In this document: positions 53,655 through 62,327 of the stretch, piece after piece | Position numbering within the stretch: the stretch's first letter is position 1 | Layout: each line of letters opens with the position of its first letter | Assembly: GCF_900187125.1 (NCBI RefSeq) | Contig: NZ_LT906468.1 | Coordinates: 124,001-188,000, forward strand | From: Sphingobacterium mizutaii | GTDB taxonomy: Bacteria > Bacteroidota > Bacteroidia > Sphingobacteriales > Sphingobacteriaceae | Reading direction: 5' to 3' | Length of the DNA: 64,000 nucleotides | The notes under the pieces: generated by a model | Told to the model about the DNA's origin: nothing | The model's input: the letters and a program-made list of their open reading frames with translations, nothing else | Databases searched by the model: none | Translations under genes and position numbers: made by a program

Positions 53655-55295
53655 ATGTATAGAAAGTTAAGTATTTCTATGTTGTTCTTATGCTTCTGCA
53701 CCCTGCTTTCAGCACAGGTGGAGCGGCCAAAGTTAGTGGTAGGACTGATGGTAGACCAAATGCGTTGGGATTATCTGTACCGGTTTGCAGACCGATATGG
53801 GAATGACGGCTTCAAACGCCTGCTTCGCGATGGTTTTTCTTGTGAGAATGCCATGATCAATTATGTTCCAACTTTCACGGCTATCGGGCATAGTTCGGTG
53901 TATACCGGTAGTGTGCCTTCTATCCACGGTATTGCTGGAAATGATTGGATCGAACAACAAACAGGTACTTCCATGTATTGTACCCAAGATGATGCGGTAG
54001 AAGGTGTAGGAACGGCTGAAAAAGAAGGCAAGCAATCACCTAGGAACCTATTGGCATCAACAGTAACAGATCAATTGAAATTAGCAACCAATTTTCATTC
54101 TAAAGTAATCGGTATTGCGATCAAAGATAGGGGCGGAATCCTACCTGCTGGTCACTTTGCTGATGCTGCTTATTGGTTTGAGGCTAAATCTGGTGATTGG
54201 ATCAGCTCGACCTATTACATGGAAAAACTTCCTCAATGGGTAGATGGTTTCAATAAACAAAAACTGGCGGATAAATACCTGAAGCAAGATTGGAATACGC
54301 TTTATCCGATTGATACCTACAAAACAAACAGTATCGATGATGACAATGTGTATGAAGGAAAATGGGCCGGCGAAGAAACTGCTGGTTTCCCTAGAAAGAC
54401 TTCTTTGTTGATGAAGGATGCCGGTTATGAATTGATCAAATCTACACCTTATGGGAATACCATTACATTAGATTTTGCGAAGGAAGCAATCAAAAACGAA
54501 AAGCTCGGTAAAAACCCTCAAAACGCTACAGATTTTCTTGCGGTAAGTCTATCTGCCACGGATTATGTGGGGCACCGTTATTCGCTTTCTTCTGTAGAGA
54601 TCGAAGATATTTACCTGCGTTTGGATCAAGAATTGGCTAAATTTTTCAAATACTTGGATGAAACAGTGGGTAAAGGAAATTATACCTTTTTCCTAACTGC
54701 CGATCATGCTGCATCTTACAACTCACGTTATTTCATGGATATGCGTGGTAATGGTGGGTATTTCTTTTCGAGACAATTGCAAAGGAACATGAACGATGCA
54801 TTGAAAGAGGAATTCGGAAAAGAGAATTTGATCATCAGTTTGATGAACTACCAAGTTCACTTGAACTATGCAGAAATTGAAAACTCTAAGTTGGACGAAG
54901 AGAAAATCAAGAAATCCATCATCAAGATGTTGAGACATGAAGACGGAGTCGCTTATGTGGTCGATATGGAAGGTGGAGAAAACATGATGGTGCCTACGGA
55001 AATCCGCGAGAAGATCATCAATGGATATAACCGCAAACGCAGTGGTGCTATACAGATCATTACGGAACCACAATGGTATGATGGAACGCCAAGGTCTACA
55101 GGGACTACACATGGTACCTGGACGCCTTATGATTCCCATATCCCATTGGTTTTTATGGGTTGGGGTATTCAGCCCGGTAAGACCAATAAAGTCGTTCACA
55201 TCACGGATATTGCACCTACGATCTCCTCTTTGCTGCATGTTATGGAACCAAATGGATCTATAGGCCAGCCTATTGTAGACGTATTGCAGAAATAG
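53655..55295 (+). CDS. pafA: PafA-type alkaline phosphatase, secreted
   Basis: Phosphate-irrepressible phosphomonoesterase of the alkaline phosphatase superfamily. A signal peptide ends at LLSAQ. Active-site residues align with the known PafA enzyme: metal Asp34 (VDQMRWDY), nucleophile Thr75 (VPTFTAIGHSSVY), Asn96 (GIAGNDW), Lys157 and Arg159 (IKDRGG). Metal ligands in LSATDYVGH and TADHAA are kept, as is a third His in THGTWTPYD. The length of 546 residues fits. Thr with the Lys/Arg pair supports monoesterase over diesterase activity. Confidence 0.93.
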   Translation: MYRKLSISMLFLCFCTLLSAQVERPKLVVGLMVDQMRWDYLYRFADRYGNDGFKRLLRDGFSCENAMINYVPTFTAIGHSSVYTGSVPSIHGIAGNDWIEQQTGTSMYCTQDDAVEGVGTAEKEGKQSPRNLLASTVTDQLKLATNFHSKVIGIAIKDRGGILPAGHFADAAYWFEAKSGDWISSTYYMEKLPQWVDGFNKQKLADKYLKQDWNTLYPIDTYKTNSIDDDNVYEGKWAGEETAGFPRKTSLLMKDAGYELIKSTPYGNTITLDFAKEAIKNEKLGKNPQNATDFLAVSLSATDYVGHRYSLSSVEIEDIYLRLDQELAKFFKYLDETVGKGNYTFFLTADHAASYNSRYFMDMRGNGGYFFSRQLQRNMNDALKEEFGKENLIISLMNYQVHLNYAEIENSKLDEEKIKKSIIKMLRHEDGVAYVVDMEGGENMMVPTEIREKIINGYNRKRSGAIQIITEPQWYDGTPRSTGTTHGTWTPYDSHIPLVFMGWGIQPGKTNKVVHITDIAPTISSLLHVMEPNGSIGQPIVDVLQK

Positions 55296-55315
55296 CTTTA
55301 TTTTTTATACTTTTG
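55284..55315 (+). promoter_or_regulatory. Promoter of the Rrf2-type regulator
   Basis: TTG at 55284-55286, spacer 21 bases, TACTTTTG at 55308-55315. The -33 part lies within the pafA 3' end. Confidence 0.6.
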
Positions 55316-55340
55316 AAAGGTAAGACCAGATCGGTTTGTT

Positions 55341-55787
55341 ATGCTATCGAAGAAAACGAAATACGCGATAAAAGCCCTAATGGTATTAGGCAGAAATTAT
55401 GGGAAAGAACCCATGCAGATCGGCAAGATTGCTGAAGAAGAACGTATCCCAAAGAAGTTCCTAGAACAGATTTTACTGGAAATGCGTAATGCAGGAATTC
55501 TTTATTCCAAAAAAGGTGCAGGTGGTGGCTATAGCTTGAACAAAGCTCCTGAAGACATCTACCTTTCGCAGGTCATGCGCCTTATTGATGGTCCTATTGC
55601 CCTATTGCCATGTGTCAGCTTGAATTTCTACCGTTCTTGTGAAGAATGCGTAGAAGAACATGCCTGCGGCATCAGAGATACCTTTATCGAAGTGAGAAAT
55701 GCCATGTTGCAGATCTTGAACGATACCAGTATCTCGAACTTAATCAATAAAGAAAAGGAACTGAACCTAGAAGTAGGTAAGGACTAA
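55341..55787 (+). CDS. Rrf2 family transcriptional regulator
   Basis: A 148-residue winged-helix protein (KKTKYAIKALMVLGRNYGKE, IPKKFLEQILLEMRNAGIL, the wing KKGAGGGYSLNKAPEDIYL). Cysteines at 91, 100, 103 and 109 (CVSLNFYRSCEECVEEHAC) occupy the place of the [Fe-S] ligands in IscR, NsrR and CymR relatives, though spacing differs. It may sense iron, redox or cysteine. Its stop overlaps the convergent VOC gene by 4 bp. Confidence 0.92.
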   Translation: MLSKKTKYAIKALMVLGRNYGKEPMQIGKIAEEERIPKKFLEQILLEMRNAGILYSKKGAGGGYSLNKAPEDIYLSQVMRLIDGPIALLPCVSLNFYRSCEECVEEHACGIRDTFIEVRNAMLQILNDTSISNLINKEKELNLEVGKD

Positions 55788-56173
55788 ATTTCATAGAGTT
55801 CCAAAGGAAGCCCATCTGGATCGGTGAAAAAAGTAAATTTCTTATTGCTTGTTTCATCAATACGGATGGGCTCTGTTTTTACCCCCATCCTGTTTAACGC
55901 TTCCACTTCCTTTTCTATATTTTCCACCTTAAACGCCAAATGCCTCAAGCCTCTGGCTTCAGGATAGCTTGGTCTTTCGGCTGGATTGGGGAAGGAGAAT
56001 AATTCAATGATATACTCCCCATTCAGGGCTAAATCCAACTTATAGGAATCCCTTTCCTTTCGATAGACTTCCTGTAGGATGGTCAAGCCAAATATCTCGA
56101 TATAAAATGCCTTGGAAACAGCGTAATCGCTGCAAATAATGGCGATATGATGGATACCTTGTAGTTTGAGCAT
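55784..56173 (-). CDS. VOC family protein (glyoxalase/YaeR-like)
   Basis: A 129-residue vicinal-oxygen-chelate protein with two beta-alpha-beta-beta-beta modules. Putative metal ligands are His9 (IHHIAI), Glu near IIELFSFP, His in GLRHLAFKV and the final Glu in GLPLELYEI. It matches the short YaeR-like subgroup, which is often called lactoylglutathione lyase without proof. The start shares one base with the murF stop, so it is co-transcribed with murF. Confidence 0.88.
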   Translation of the reverse strand: MLKLQGIHHIAIICSDYAVSKAFYIEIFGLTILQEVYRKERDSYKLDLALNGEYIIELFSFPNPAERPSYPEARGLRHLAFKVENIEKEVEALNRMGVKTEPIRIDETSNKKFTFFTDPDGLPLELYEI

Positions 56174-57477
56174 TAAAGTACTTCCATTAATTTTTCAAAT
56201 GCCATGCCCCTTGAAGCTTTCAATAAGATCATATAATCTTCCAAAGGATGTTCCTGGAGTTCCTTTTTCAGCTCATCAGTGCTAGCGAAGAAACTTGCTT
56301 CATCGTCCTTCAATGCATAGAAGGCTTTTCCGACAAAAATCAAACGGTCTAATTTCAAGCTTTTCGCTTTCTCAATGACTTTTCGGTGTTCGATTTCGCT
56401 CTGATCGCCCATTTCGAACATATCGCCCAAAATAGCGACCTTACGATCTGCTTGGATTACATCCAGGTTGCTCAATGCTGCTGCCATACTACTGGCATTG
56501 GCATTGTAATAATCTGCTATTATGGTATTCTTTTTGGTTTTTGTAATTTGGGAACGGTTGTTTTGAGGCACGTAATTCGACAAACCGTCATTGATCTGTT
56601 CGGTGCTCAAACCAAAGGTTTTGCCAAGTGCTACTGCCGCCAACATGTTCTCAATATTGTATGCTCCGGTCAGATGCGTTTTCACTTCCTGTCTCTCTTC
56701 TTCGCCTTTTTCATTCCAGAAGATGGTCAGGTAAGGATCGGCGACAACCAATCCGCCTTGTATATCATTCTGCTCCGAAAAACCATAATGGATCACATCT
56801 TTTAGGTCTCTATCCGCCGCCATCTGCATCAGGTATTCATTGTCGCCCTGTACATAGATCTGTCCTTGATGGTCGCGAAGGAAATCATATAATTCACCTT
56901 TGGCTTTCATGACCCCTTCAAAGGAACCAAAGCCTTCCAAATGTGCTTTGCCGACATTGGTGATGAAACCATGGGTAGGTTGTGAGATGCCGCATAAAAA
57001 TGCGATTTCACCAACATGGTTTGCTCCCATCTCCACGATGGCGATTTCAATATCTTCTGTCAGCGATAAGATGGTCAAAGGAACGCCGATATGGTTGTTC
57101 AGGTTGCCTTTGGTGGCATAGGTATGGTATTTCTGCGAAAGTACACTGTTCAATAATTCCTTGCTCGTCGTTTTTCCATTGGTACCCGTGATACCGACGA
57201 AGGGCATTTTTAAATGTTTCCTGTGGAACCTTGCTAAATCCTGCAAGGCAGCCAGTACATCTTCTACCAAGATAAAGGCAGGGTCTTCCCGGTAAAAGTT
57301 CTTGTCGTCAATGACCACATATTTTGCGCCAGCCTCCAAAGCTTGGTCTGCAAAGCTATTGCCGTTGAAGTTATCACCCTTCAGGGCAAAAAACAGGCAG
57401 TCCTTGCTGATTTGACGTGTATCTGTACAAACTTTTGGAAATTCCTTATAAATCTGGTAGAGTTGAGCTATTTGCAT
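56173..57477 (-). CDS. murF: UDP-N-acetylmuramoyl-tripeptide--D-alanyl-D-alanine ligase
   Basis: ATP-dependent addition of D-Ala-D-Ala to the UDP-MurNAc-tripeptide, the last cytosolic step of the wall precursor. The ATP loop is GITGTNGKTTSKELL; other blocks are MGANHVGEIAFLCGISQPTHG and NADYYNANASS-like DYYNANASSM. The start at 57477 (MQIAQLYQIYK) gives 434 residues; the open frame back to 57618 is not conserved sequence. TACCTTTG on the minus strand at 57501-57494 may be a -7 element. Confidence 0.95.
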   Translation of the reverse strand: MQIAQLYQIYKEFPKVCTDTRQISKDCLFFALKGDNFNGNSFADQALEAGAKYVVIDDKNFYREDPAFILVEDVLAALQDLARFHRKHLKMPFVGITGTNGKTTSKELLNSVLSQKYHTYATKGNLNNHIGVPLTILSLTEDIEIAIVEMGANHVGEIAFLCGISQPTHGFITNVGKAHLEGFGSFEGVMKAKGELYDFLRDHQGQIYVQGDNEYLMQMAADRDLKDVIHYGFSEQNDIQGGLVVADPYLTIFWNEKGEEERQEVKTHLTGAYNIENMLAAVALGKTFGLSTEQINDGLSNYVPQNNRSQITKTKKNTIIADYYNANASSMAAALSNLDVIQADRKVAILGDMFEMGDQSEIEHRKVIEKAKSLKLDRLIFVGKAFYALKDDEASFFASTDELKKELQEHPLEDYMILLKASRGMAFEKLMEVL

Positions 57478-57567
57478 CACATTTAAATTTAAACAAAGGT
57501 AAGCATGCAGTTTTAAAATAAAATAAGGAATTAAAAATGATTGGAAGCATTCGGGATTTACTTTGGT

Positions 57568-57613
57568 CTCATTCGAGACACATTCGGAAATTTGAAAATG
57601 ATTCTCGAATGAG
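57568..57613. repeat. Inverted repeat sharing 20 bp with the element at 28764
   Basis: CTCATTCGAGA (57568-57578) and its exact complement (57603-57613) enclose 24 bases. The 20-mer ATTCGAGACACATTCGGAAA at 57571-57590 is identical to 28764-28783. It lies between murF and pfkA. Confidence 0.65.
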
Positions 57614-57648
57614 GTCAAGAAAAGAGTGAATGGGTTTTGCAGGTTTTT

Positions 57649-57681
57649 GCAAAAAAGAAGGGGCTGTTTTTAAGCAGCCCC
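57649..57681 (-). terminator. Terminator after pfkA
   Basis: GGGGCTG (57660-57666) pairs with CAGCCCC (57675-57681); the minus strand continues TTCTTTTTTG. It is 23 bp past the pfkA stop. Confidence 0.85.
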
Positions 57682-57703
57682 TCCATGATTTACAAGTCTT
57701 TTA

Positions 57704-58678
57704 TTATAGCGATAGAATCTCAACGATACGGGTAAGGTTTTCATTTACCTTATCGATATGCTTGATCGCTTTATTGAATGGTGTAAATTGGACATTTCCG
57801 CAGATTAAGCCAGCCATTTCAGCCTTACGGCCTTCAATAAGTCCCTCTACTGCAGCAACACCCAAACGACTCGCCAATACACGGTCCATACAGGTTGGTG
57901 AACCACCTCGTTGGATATGGCCTAAGATCGAAAGACGGACATCGTAAGCAGGGAAGTTCGCTTGGATCTTTTCTGCTACTACCATTCCTCCTTCTTTATC
58001 GCCTTCAGCAACGATGATAATACGGGACGATTTGTTCTTTCTGGTTTTGTCAAGGCGTTTCATGATCGCATCATAATCCACCTCCAACTCAGGGATAAGA
58101 ACCGCCTCGGCACCGGTACTGATACCTGAACGTAAAGCGATCAATCCGGAGTCTCTACCCATTACCTCCACCACAAATAGGCGGTCATGGGACTCTGCTG
58201 TATCTCTGATTTTATCGACTGCTTCTACTACGGTATTGATAGCTGTATCATAACCAATGGTAAAGTCTGTACCGTTTAGGTCATTATCGATTGTTCCAGG
58301 CATTCCAACGATGGGGATGTCAAACTCTTCGATAAATTTAGACGCTCCGGTAAATGTACCGTCACCACCAATTACGACCAATGCGTCGATATTATGTTTC
58401 TTAAGGTTTTCATAAGCTTGCTTCCTACCTTCTACGGTACGGAATTCATCGCTTCTTGCAGTTTTAAGGATGGTACCACCACGTTGGATAATGTTGGCAA
58501 CGGATTTAGCGTCCATTGGAGTGATATCTCCTTGCACCATTCCGTCATATCCTCTACGGATACCAAACATATTTTTACCGTGATAGATTCCTGTTCTGAT
58601 AACTGCACGAATTCCTGCATTCATGCCGGGGGAGTCTCCTCCGGACGTCAATACTGCGATGTTGTTAATGTTGCTCAT
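57704..58678 (-). CDS. pfkA: ATP-dependent 6-phosphofructokinase
   Basis: Glycolytic phosphorylation of fructose 6-phosphate. Motifs are LTSGGDSPGMNAGIRAVIR, GGDGTFTGA, the catalytic TIDNDLNGTDFTIGYDTA, and MGRDSGLIALRSG. The Gly of GGDGT at the ATP site marks ATP use rather than pyrophosphate. The 324 residues match the bacterial PfkA type. TATATTTG on the minus strand at 58690-58683 is a good -7 element, five bases before the ATG, so the leader is very short. Confidence 0.97.
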   Translation of the reverse strand: MSNINNIAVLTSGGDSPGMNAGIRAVIRTGIYHGKNMFGIRRGYDGMVQGDITPMDAKSVANIIQRGGTILKTARSDEFRTVEGRKQAYENLKKHNIDALVVIGGDGTFTGASKFIEEFDIPIVGMPGTIDNDLNGTDFTIGYDTAINTVVEAVDKIRDTAESHDRLFVVEVMGRDSGLIALRSGISTGAEAVLIPELEVDYDAIMKRLDKTRKNKSSRIIIVAEGDKEGGMVVAEKIQANFPAYDVRLSILGHIQRGGSPTCMDRVLASRLGVAAVEGLIEGRKAEMAGLICGNVQFTPFNKAIKHIDKVNENLTRIVEILSL

Positions 58679-58730
58679 AGTTCAAATATACCGAAATACT
58701 TATTTTTTGTGTATTAAATTGTTAGAAAGC

Positions 58731-60452
58731 CTATTTCTTAGCCTTATAAGCATCAATTGCTGATTGCAGATATGCTCTGTAGCTTTCGATGTTATAGTTG
58801 GCACCACTGGTAGGAACCAATAGTTCTTCGTTGTTATCTAACATTGCGTATAACGGTTGTGAGTTTGAGTTAAATTTAGAAATCTGGAAATCCGTATTCT
58901 TTCTGCCCACCGTATTGATTTTCTTGCCTGTAGTTTCAGAAACGAATTGTTCTGATTCAGGTAATTTCAGATCGTAGTCATCCACATAGAGTTCAGCAAG
59001 GATAAAGTTTTCATTGATCATTTGCTTGATTCCAGGATCAGACCATACATCGGCTTCCATTTTTCTACAGTTTACGCAGTTCCAGCCGGTAAAGTCTACC
59101 AATAAAGGTTTGTCCTGTGCTTTTGCTGCTGCCAATGCTTCATCATAATCGTAATATGGATCCATTCCCTTGATCGTAGCACGATCGTGGAAGTGGTTGA
59201 AGTATTTACGGCTTGTGGCATCCGCTGAAATGGCATGCCCAGCACCACCTTGTGATCCAGCAGAGATATCAAAATCCTGAGTACCGATTGGAGGCAAGAA
59301 AGCAGCGATTGATTTCAAAGGTGCTCCCCACATTCCTGGGATCATATAGACCACAAAGGAAAAGACCAGAATGGAAATAACCGTCCGCGGAACGGACATG
59401 TATTTCAGGTCGCTATCGTGGGCAAACTTGATCTTTCCGATCAGGTACAGTCCCATCAAGCCAAAGATCACGATCCAAAGGGCAAGGAAGACCTCACGGT
59501 CTAGGAATTGCCAGTTGTAAGCCAAATCCACGTTGGACAAGAATTTCAGAGCAAGGGCCAATTCCAAGAAACCAAGTACCACCTTCACGCTATTTAACCA
59601 ACCGCCAGATTTAGGCATGGATTTCAATAGAGCAGGGAACATGGCGAATAAAACAAATGGAATTGCTAATGCGAATGAGAAGCCAAACATGGCAATGGCA
59701 GGTCCTAAACGGTCGCCTTTAACTGCTGCGTTGACCAATACGGTTCCGATAATCGGACCGGTACAAGAAAAGGATACAACAGCTAAACTAGCCGCCATAA
59801 AGAAGTACCCGATCATACCGCCTTTGTCGGATTTCTCGTCGATTTTGTTGACAAACTTGCTCGGTAAGGTGATTTCAAATGCTCCAAAGAACGATGCTGC
59901 GAAGAAGACGAGCATCAGGAAGAAGAAGAAGTTGAACACACCATTAGTGGATAGGGCATTTAAGGCCTCAGGACCGAATGCGATCGTAATCAACATCCCT
60001 AAAGCAACGTAAATAACAATGATAAACAAGCCATAAGTCAGGGCTTGCGATACTGCTTGTAATTTAGAGGCTGATTTTTTGGTGAAGAAACTAACGGTCA
60101 ATGGTACCATTGGGAAGATACAAGGCATTAGGAATGCCAGAAATCCACCTAAAAGGCCTTCGATGAAAATTCCCCATAGGGAAGTGCTTTCAGATTGGCT
60201 ATCGGAAGATACAACCGTAGGGCTCACCGCGGCGGTACTGTCTGCTGTTGTAGCAGTGTCGGTACCGTCGGAAAACTCTACACCATCGAGGTCTGTAATC
60301 AAGCTGTCGCCAGAGCTGGTTGCTTCTTGGCCAGAGCTAAATTCAACGTCTTCAATGTTGATCAGGGTATCTTGGGAAATTCCTTTTAGGGGAGTGATTG
60401 TTATTAGAAATAGCCAACTGAAGGCTATTAAGGCATTTTTTAAGCTAAACAT
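58731..60452 (-). CDS. DsbD-type thiol-disulfide reductase, membrane and thioredoxin domains
   Basis: Moves electrons across the inner membrane to periplasmic thiols. After a signal peptide comes an acidic Ser/Thr/Asp-rich linker, a membrane domain of about eight helices with the redox cysteines in LMPCIFPMVPLTV and SFSCTGPIIGTVL, and a C-terminal thioredoxin-like domain with WNCVNCRKM near residues 455-463. The N-terminal alpha domain of E. coli DsbD is missing here and is encoded by the next gene upstream (60529-60981), 76 bp away behind a hairpin. Confidence 0.9.
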   Translation of the reverse strand: MFSLKNALIAFSWLFLITITPLKGISQDTLINIEDVEFSSGQEATSSGDSLITDLDGVEFSDGTDTATTADSTAAVSPTVVSSDSQSESTSLWGIFIEGLLGGFLAFLMPCIFPMVPLTVSFFTKKSASKLQAVSQALTYGLFIIVIYVALGMLITIAFGPEALNALSTNGVFNFFFFLMLVFFAASFFGAFEITLPSKFVNKIDEKSDKGGMIGYFFMAASLAVVSFSCTGPIIGTVLVNAAVKGDRLGPAIAMFGFSFALAIPFVLFAMFPALLKSMPKSGGWLNSVKVVLGFLELALALKFLSNVDLAYNWQFLDREVFLALWIVIFGLMGLYLIGKIKFAHDSDLKYMSVPRTVISILVFSFVVYMIPGMWGAPLKSIAAFLPPIGTQDFDISAGSQGGAGHAISADATSRKYFNHFHDRATIKGMDPYYDYDEALAAAKAQDKPLLVDFTGWNCVNCRKMEADVWSDPGIKQMINENFILAELYVDDYDLKLPESEQFVSETTGKKINTVGRKNTDFQISKFNSNSQPLYAMLDNNEELLVPTSGANYNIESYRAYLQSAIDAYKAKK

Positions 60453-60478
60453 ATTTGATTATTGTCGGGATAAATTAA

Positions 60479-60505
60479 GAAAAAGGCAGGGGTATCCTGC
60501 CTTTT
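60479..60505 (-). terminator. Hairpin/terminator between the DsbD alpha-domain gene and the DsbD core gene
   Basis: AAAAGGCAGG (60481-60490) pairs with CCTGCCTTTT (60496-60505), five-base loop, then T-rich minus-strand sequence. It may set different expression of the two genes. Confidence 0.78.
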
Positions 60506-60528
60506 GGTTTCTTTCTTTATTTGATGTG

Positions 60529-60981
60529 TTACTTAATAGTAACTGCAAATTCGTACTCATCGGGTGGTAAACAACGCTCTTTATCACATGCCATAAATGT
60601 TGCTACACCTTTAACTGTTGTTGGTTTGTCGTTTGCCAACTTCACTTTTTGTTGGAAGACAACCTCGCCGTTATAGTAAGGGACATTCATTTTGAAGACG
60701 TCCTCAAACTTCGTTTTTGGTTCTTTAGCTGCTGGTTTTCCAGTGATCTTTGCTCCATTCGCTGGAGTGAAGGTGAAAGAAGTTGAAATAGGGCCTCCAG
60801 AAGGTACGTTTAATCCGTAAATATGCCAACCTTGATCAACATTGGCTTTTAATAAGATTACAGCTTCGTTGTTTGGTAGTTTCTTAAAGCCTACTGACCA
60901 TTTTACAGGGTTTACCACCTGAGCAAAAGTCCCAGATACGGCAAACACTAAAAATGCAATTAATAGATTTATTTTTTTCAT
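60529..60981 (-). CDS. DsbD N-terminal (alpha) domain protein, stand-alone
   Basis: A 150-residue secreted protein (MKKINLLIAFLVFAVSGTFAQ) with the immunoglobulin-like fold of the DsbD alpha domain (PF11412 type). The redox pair is in FMACDKERCLPPDEYEF. The start at 60981 is preferred over the open frame back to 61023 because it gives a clean signal. It probably receives electrons from the membrane protein encoded downstream and passes them to periplasmic thioredoxins. Confidence 0.85.
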   Translation of the reverse strand: MKKINLLIAFLVFAVSGTFAQVVNPVKWSVGFKKLPNNEAVILLKANVDQGWHIYGLNVPSGGPISTSFTFTPANGAKITGKPAAKEPKTKFEDVFKMNVPYYNGEVVFQQKVKLANDKPTTVKGVATFMACDKERCLPPDEYEFAVTIK

Positions 60982-61078
60982 AAATAACCGTTTTATTCTT
61001 ATGTGTGACTTATTTAAGTCCATAAAGTTTAATTCAAAGTTAGTATTATCTCTAATATTTAATGTAGATGTAATGATT

Positions 61079-61858
61079 TTATTGCATTATAAATACAACT
61101 TCCTTGAAATAGTACCGCTGCTCTTGCAGGTCCTGCTTTAGGACCAGTGCTCCGTTTTCCTCCACACGCAATAAGGTAGCTTCAAAAATCTCGTTATTAA
61201 CTGCGTATTTTGCGGGTATAGCGCGTCGGAAGAGCTGTTGGTTGTATTCTTCTAATAAGTCTTTGTCGGAAAGGGTTTTTGAGCGATAATCTTCCACTCT
61301 TTGCTGAATTTGTAACAAGAGGTTAATACATGCCGATTTTAGGTCAGGTATAAATAGTCCTGTCTCTTTGAATACGGAACTGGCAGTGTCCGCGAGCGGT
61401 CCAAAAAATTGCTTTTGGTTGACATTCACACCGATGCCGACAATAGAATGCTTTATTTCCTTGCTATTGCTGCTATTCTCAATCAATATGCCTGTTACTT
61501 TCTTGTCGCCGATCATGATGTCATTTGGCCATTTGATGCTCGCATGGACCTGCAGTGATTTTAGCCAATCGATAATGCCTAGACTGATTAACATGTTCAA
61601 TATGAAGTGCTTCTGCAAGTTTAGGAAGGTGGGGTAGATGACAAAACTGAAGGTAATATTGCTGTTTGGTTCGGATGTCCAAGAGTTTTCGCGTTGGCCA
61701 CGGCCTTTGGTTTGGTTTTTTGCCATAATGGCAGACCATTCGGCTAGTGGCTTGAAATTTGACAATTGAGATTTCAAATAATCATTGGTAGAGCCGATCT
61801 CGTCCAAAACAATTAGTGTTTGGCGTAGTGATTCTCCCGAAAATGTGTTATTTTGCAA
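61079..61858 (-). CDS. birA: Biotin--[acetyl-CoA-carboxylase] ligase
   Basis: Attaches biotin to carboxyl-carrier protein. Motifs are STNDYLK, the biotinyl-AMP loop KGRGQRENSWTSEPNSN, and SIKWPNDIMIGDKKVTGILIE. It has no N-terminal helix-turn-helix, so it is a non-regulatory type (259 residues). The start is a TTG at 61858; no in-frame ATG exists between the upstream stop and residue 45. It is divergent from rsfS. Confidence 0.94.
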   Translation of the reverse strand: MQNNTFSGESLRQTLIVLDEIGSTNDYLKSQLSNFKPLAEWSAIMAKNQTKGRGQRENSWTSEPNSNITFSFVIYPTFLNLQKHFILNMLISLGIIDWLKSLQVHASIKWPNDIMIGDKKVTGILIENSSNSKEIKHSIVGIGVNVNQKQFFGPLADTASSVFKETGLFIPDLKSACINLLLQIQQRVEDYRSKTLSDKDLLEEYNQQLFRRAIPAKYAVNNEIFEATLLRVEENGALVLKQDLQEQRYYFKEVVFIMQ

Positions 61859-61919
61859 AAGATATTGTATTAAAAAATAGTTTGAAACAATTTATTAGTC
61901 AAAAGTATAATAAATCTTA

Positions 61920-62294
61920 ATGAGTAAAAACAAAAAATCTTTGTTGTCAGAGAAGCTAGCAGATGTGGTGATACATGGGATGCAGGAGAAAAAAGGCAAC
62001 GAAATCGTGAGGATGGATATGCGAGAGGTGAACGGCACCTTGTCTGACTATTTTGTAATCTGCCATGCTGATTCTACGGTTCAAGTAAACGCGATTGCCA
62101 AGAGCGTTGAAGATGAAGTTTATAAAGCATTTGGCCAAGACCCATGGCATAAAGAGGGCCAGGGCAACGGCGAATGGATTCTGCTTGATTTTATCGATGT
62201 AGTAGTTCATATCTTTAAAACAGATAAGCGGGAGCATTATAGGATAGAGGACCTGTGGGGGGATGCGCACATGAGCAAATACCAGAGCGCATAA
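61920..62294 (+). CDS. rsfS: Ribosomal silencing factor RsfS
   Basis: Binds uL14 on the large subunit and blocks 30S joining under starvation. The 124 residues carry the family blocks DMREVNGTLSDYFVICHADST, DPWHKEGQGNGEWILLDFIDVVVHIF and YRIEDLWGDA. It is followed 33 bp later by ftsH in the same direction, a common order in Bacteroidota. Confidence 0.96.
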   Translation: MSKNKKSLLSEKLADVVIHGMQEKKGNEIVRMDMREVNGTLSDYFVICHADSTVQVNAIAKSVEDEVYKAFGQDPWHKEGQGNGEWILLDFIDVVVHIFKTDKREHYRIEDLWGDAHMSKYQSA

Positions 62295-62327
62295 TAATTG
62301 TTGTGAAACGTAGAATAAGAGTAATAA

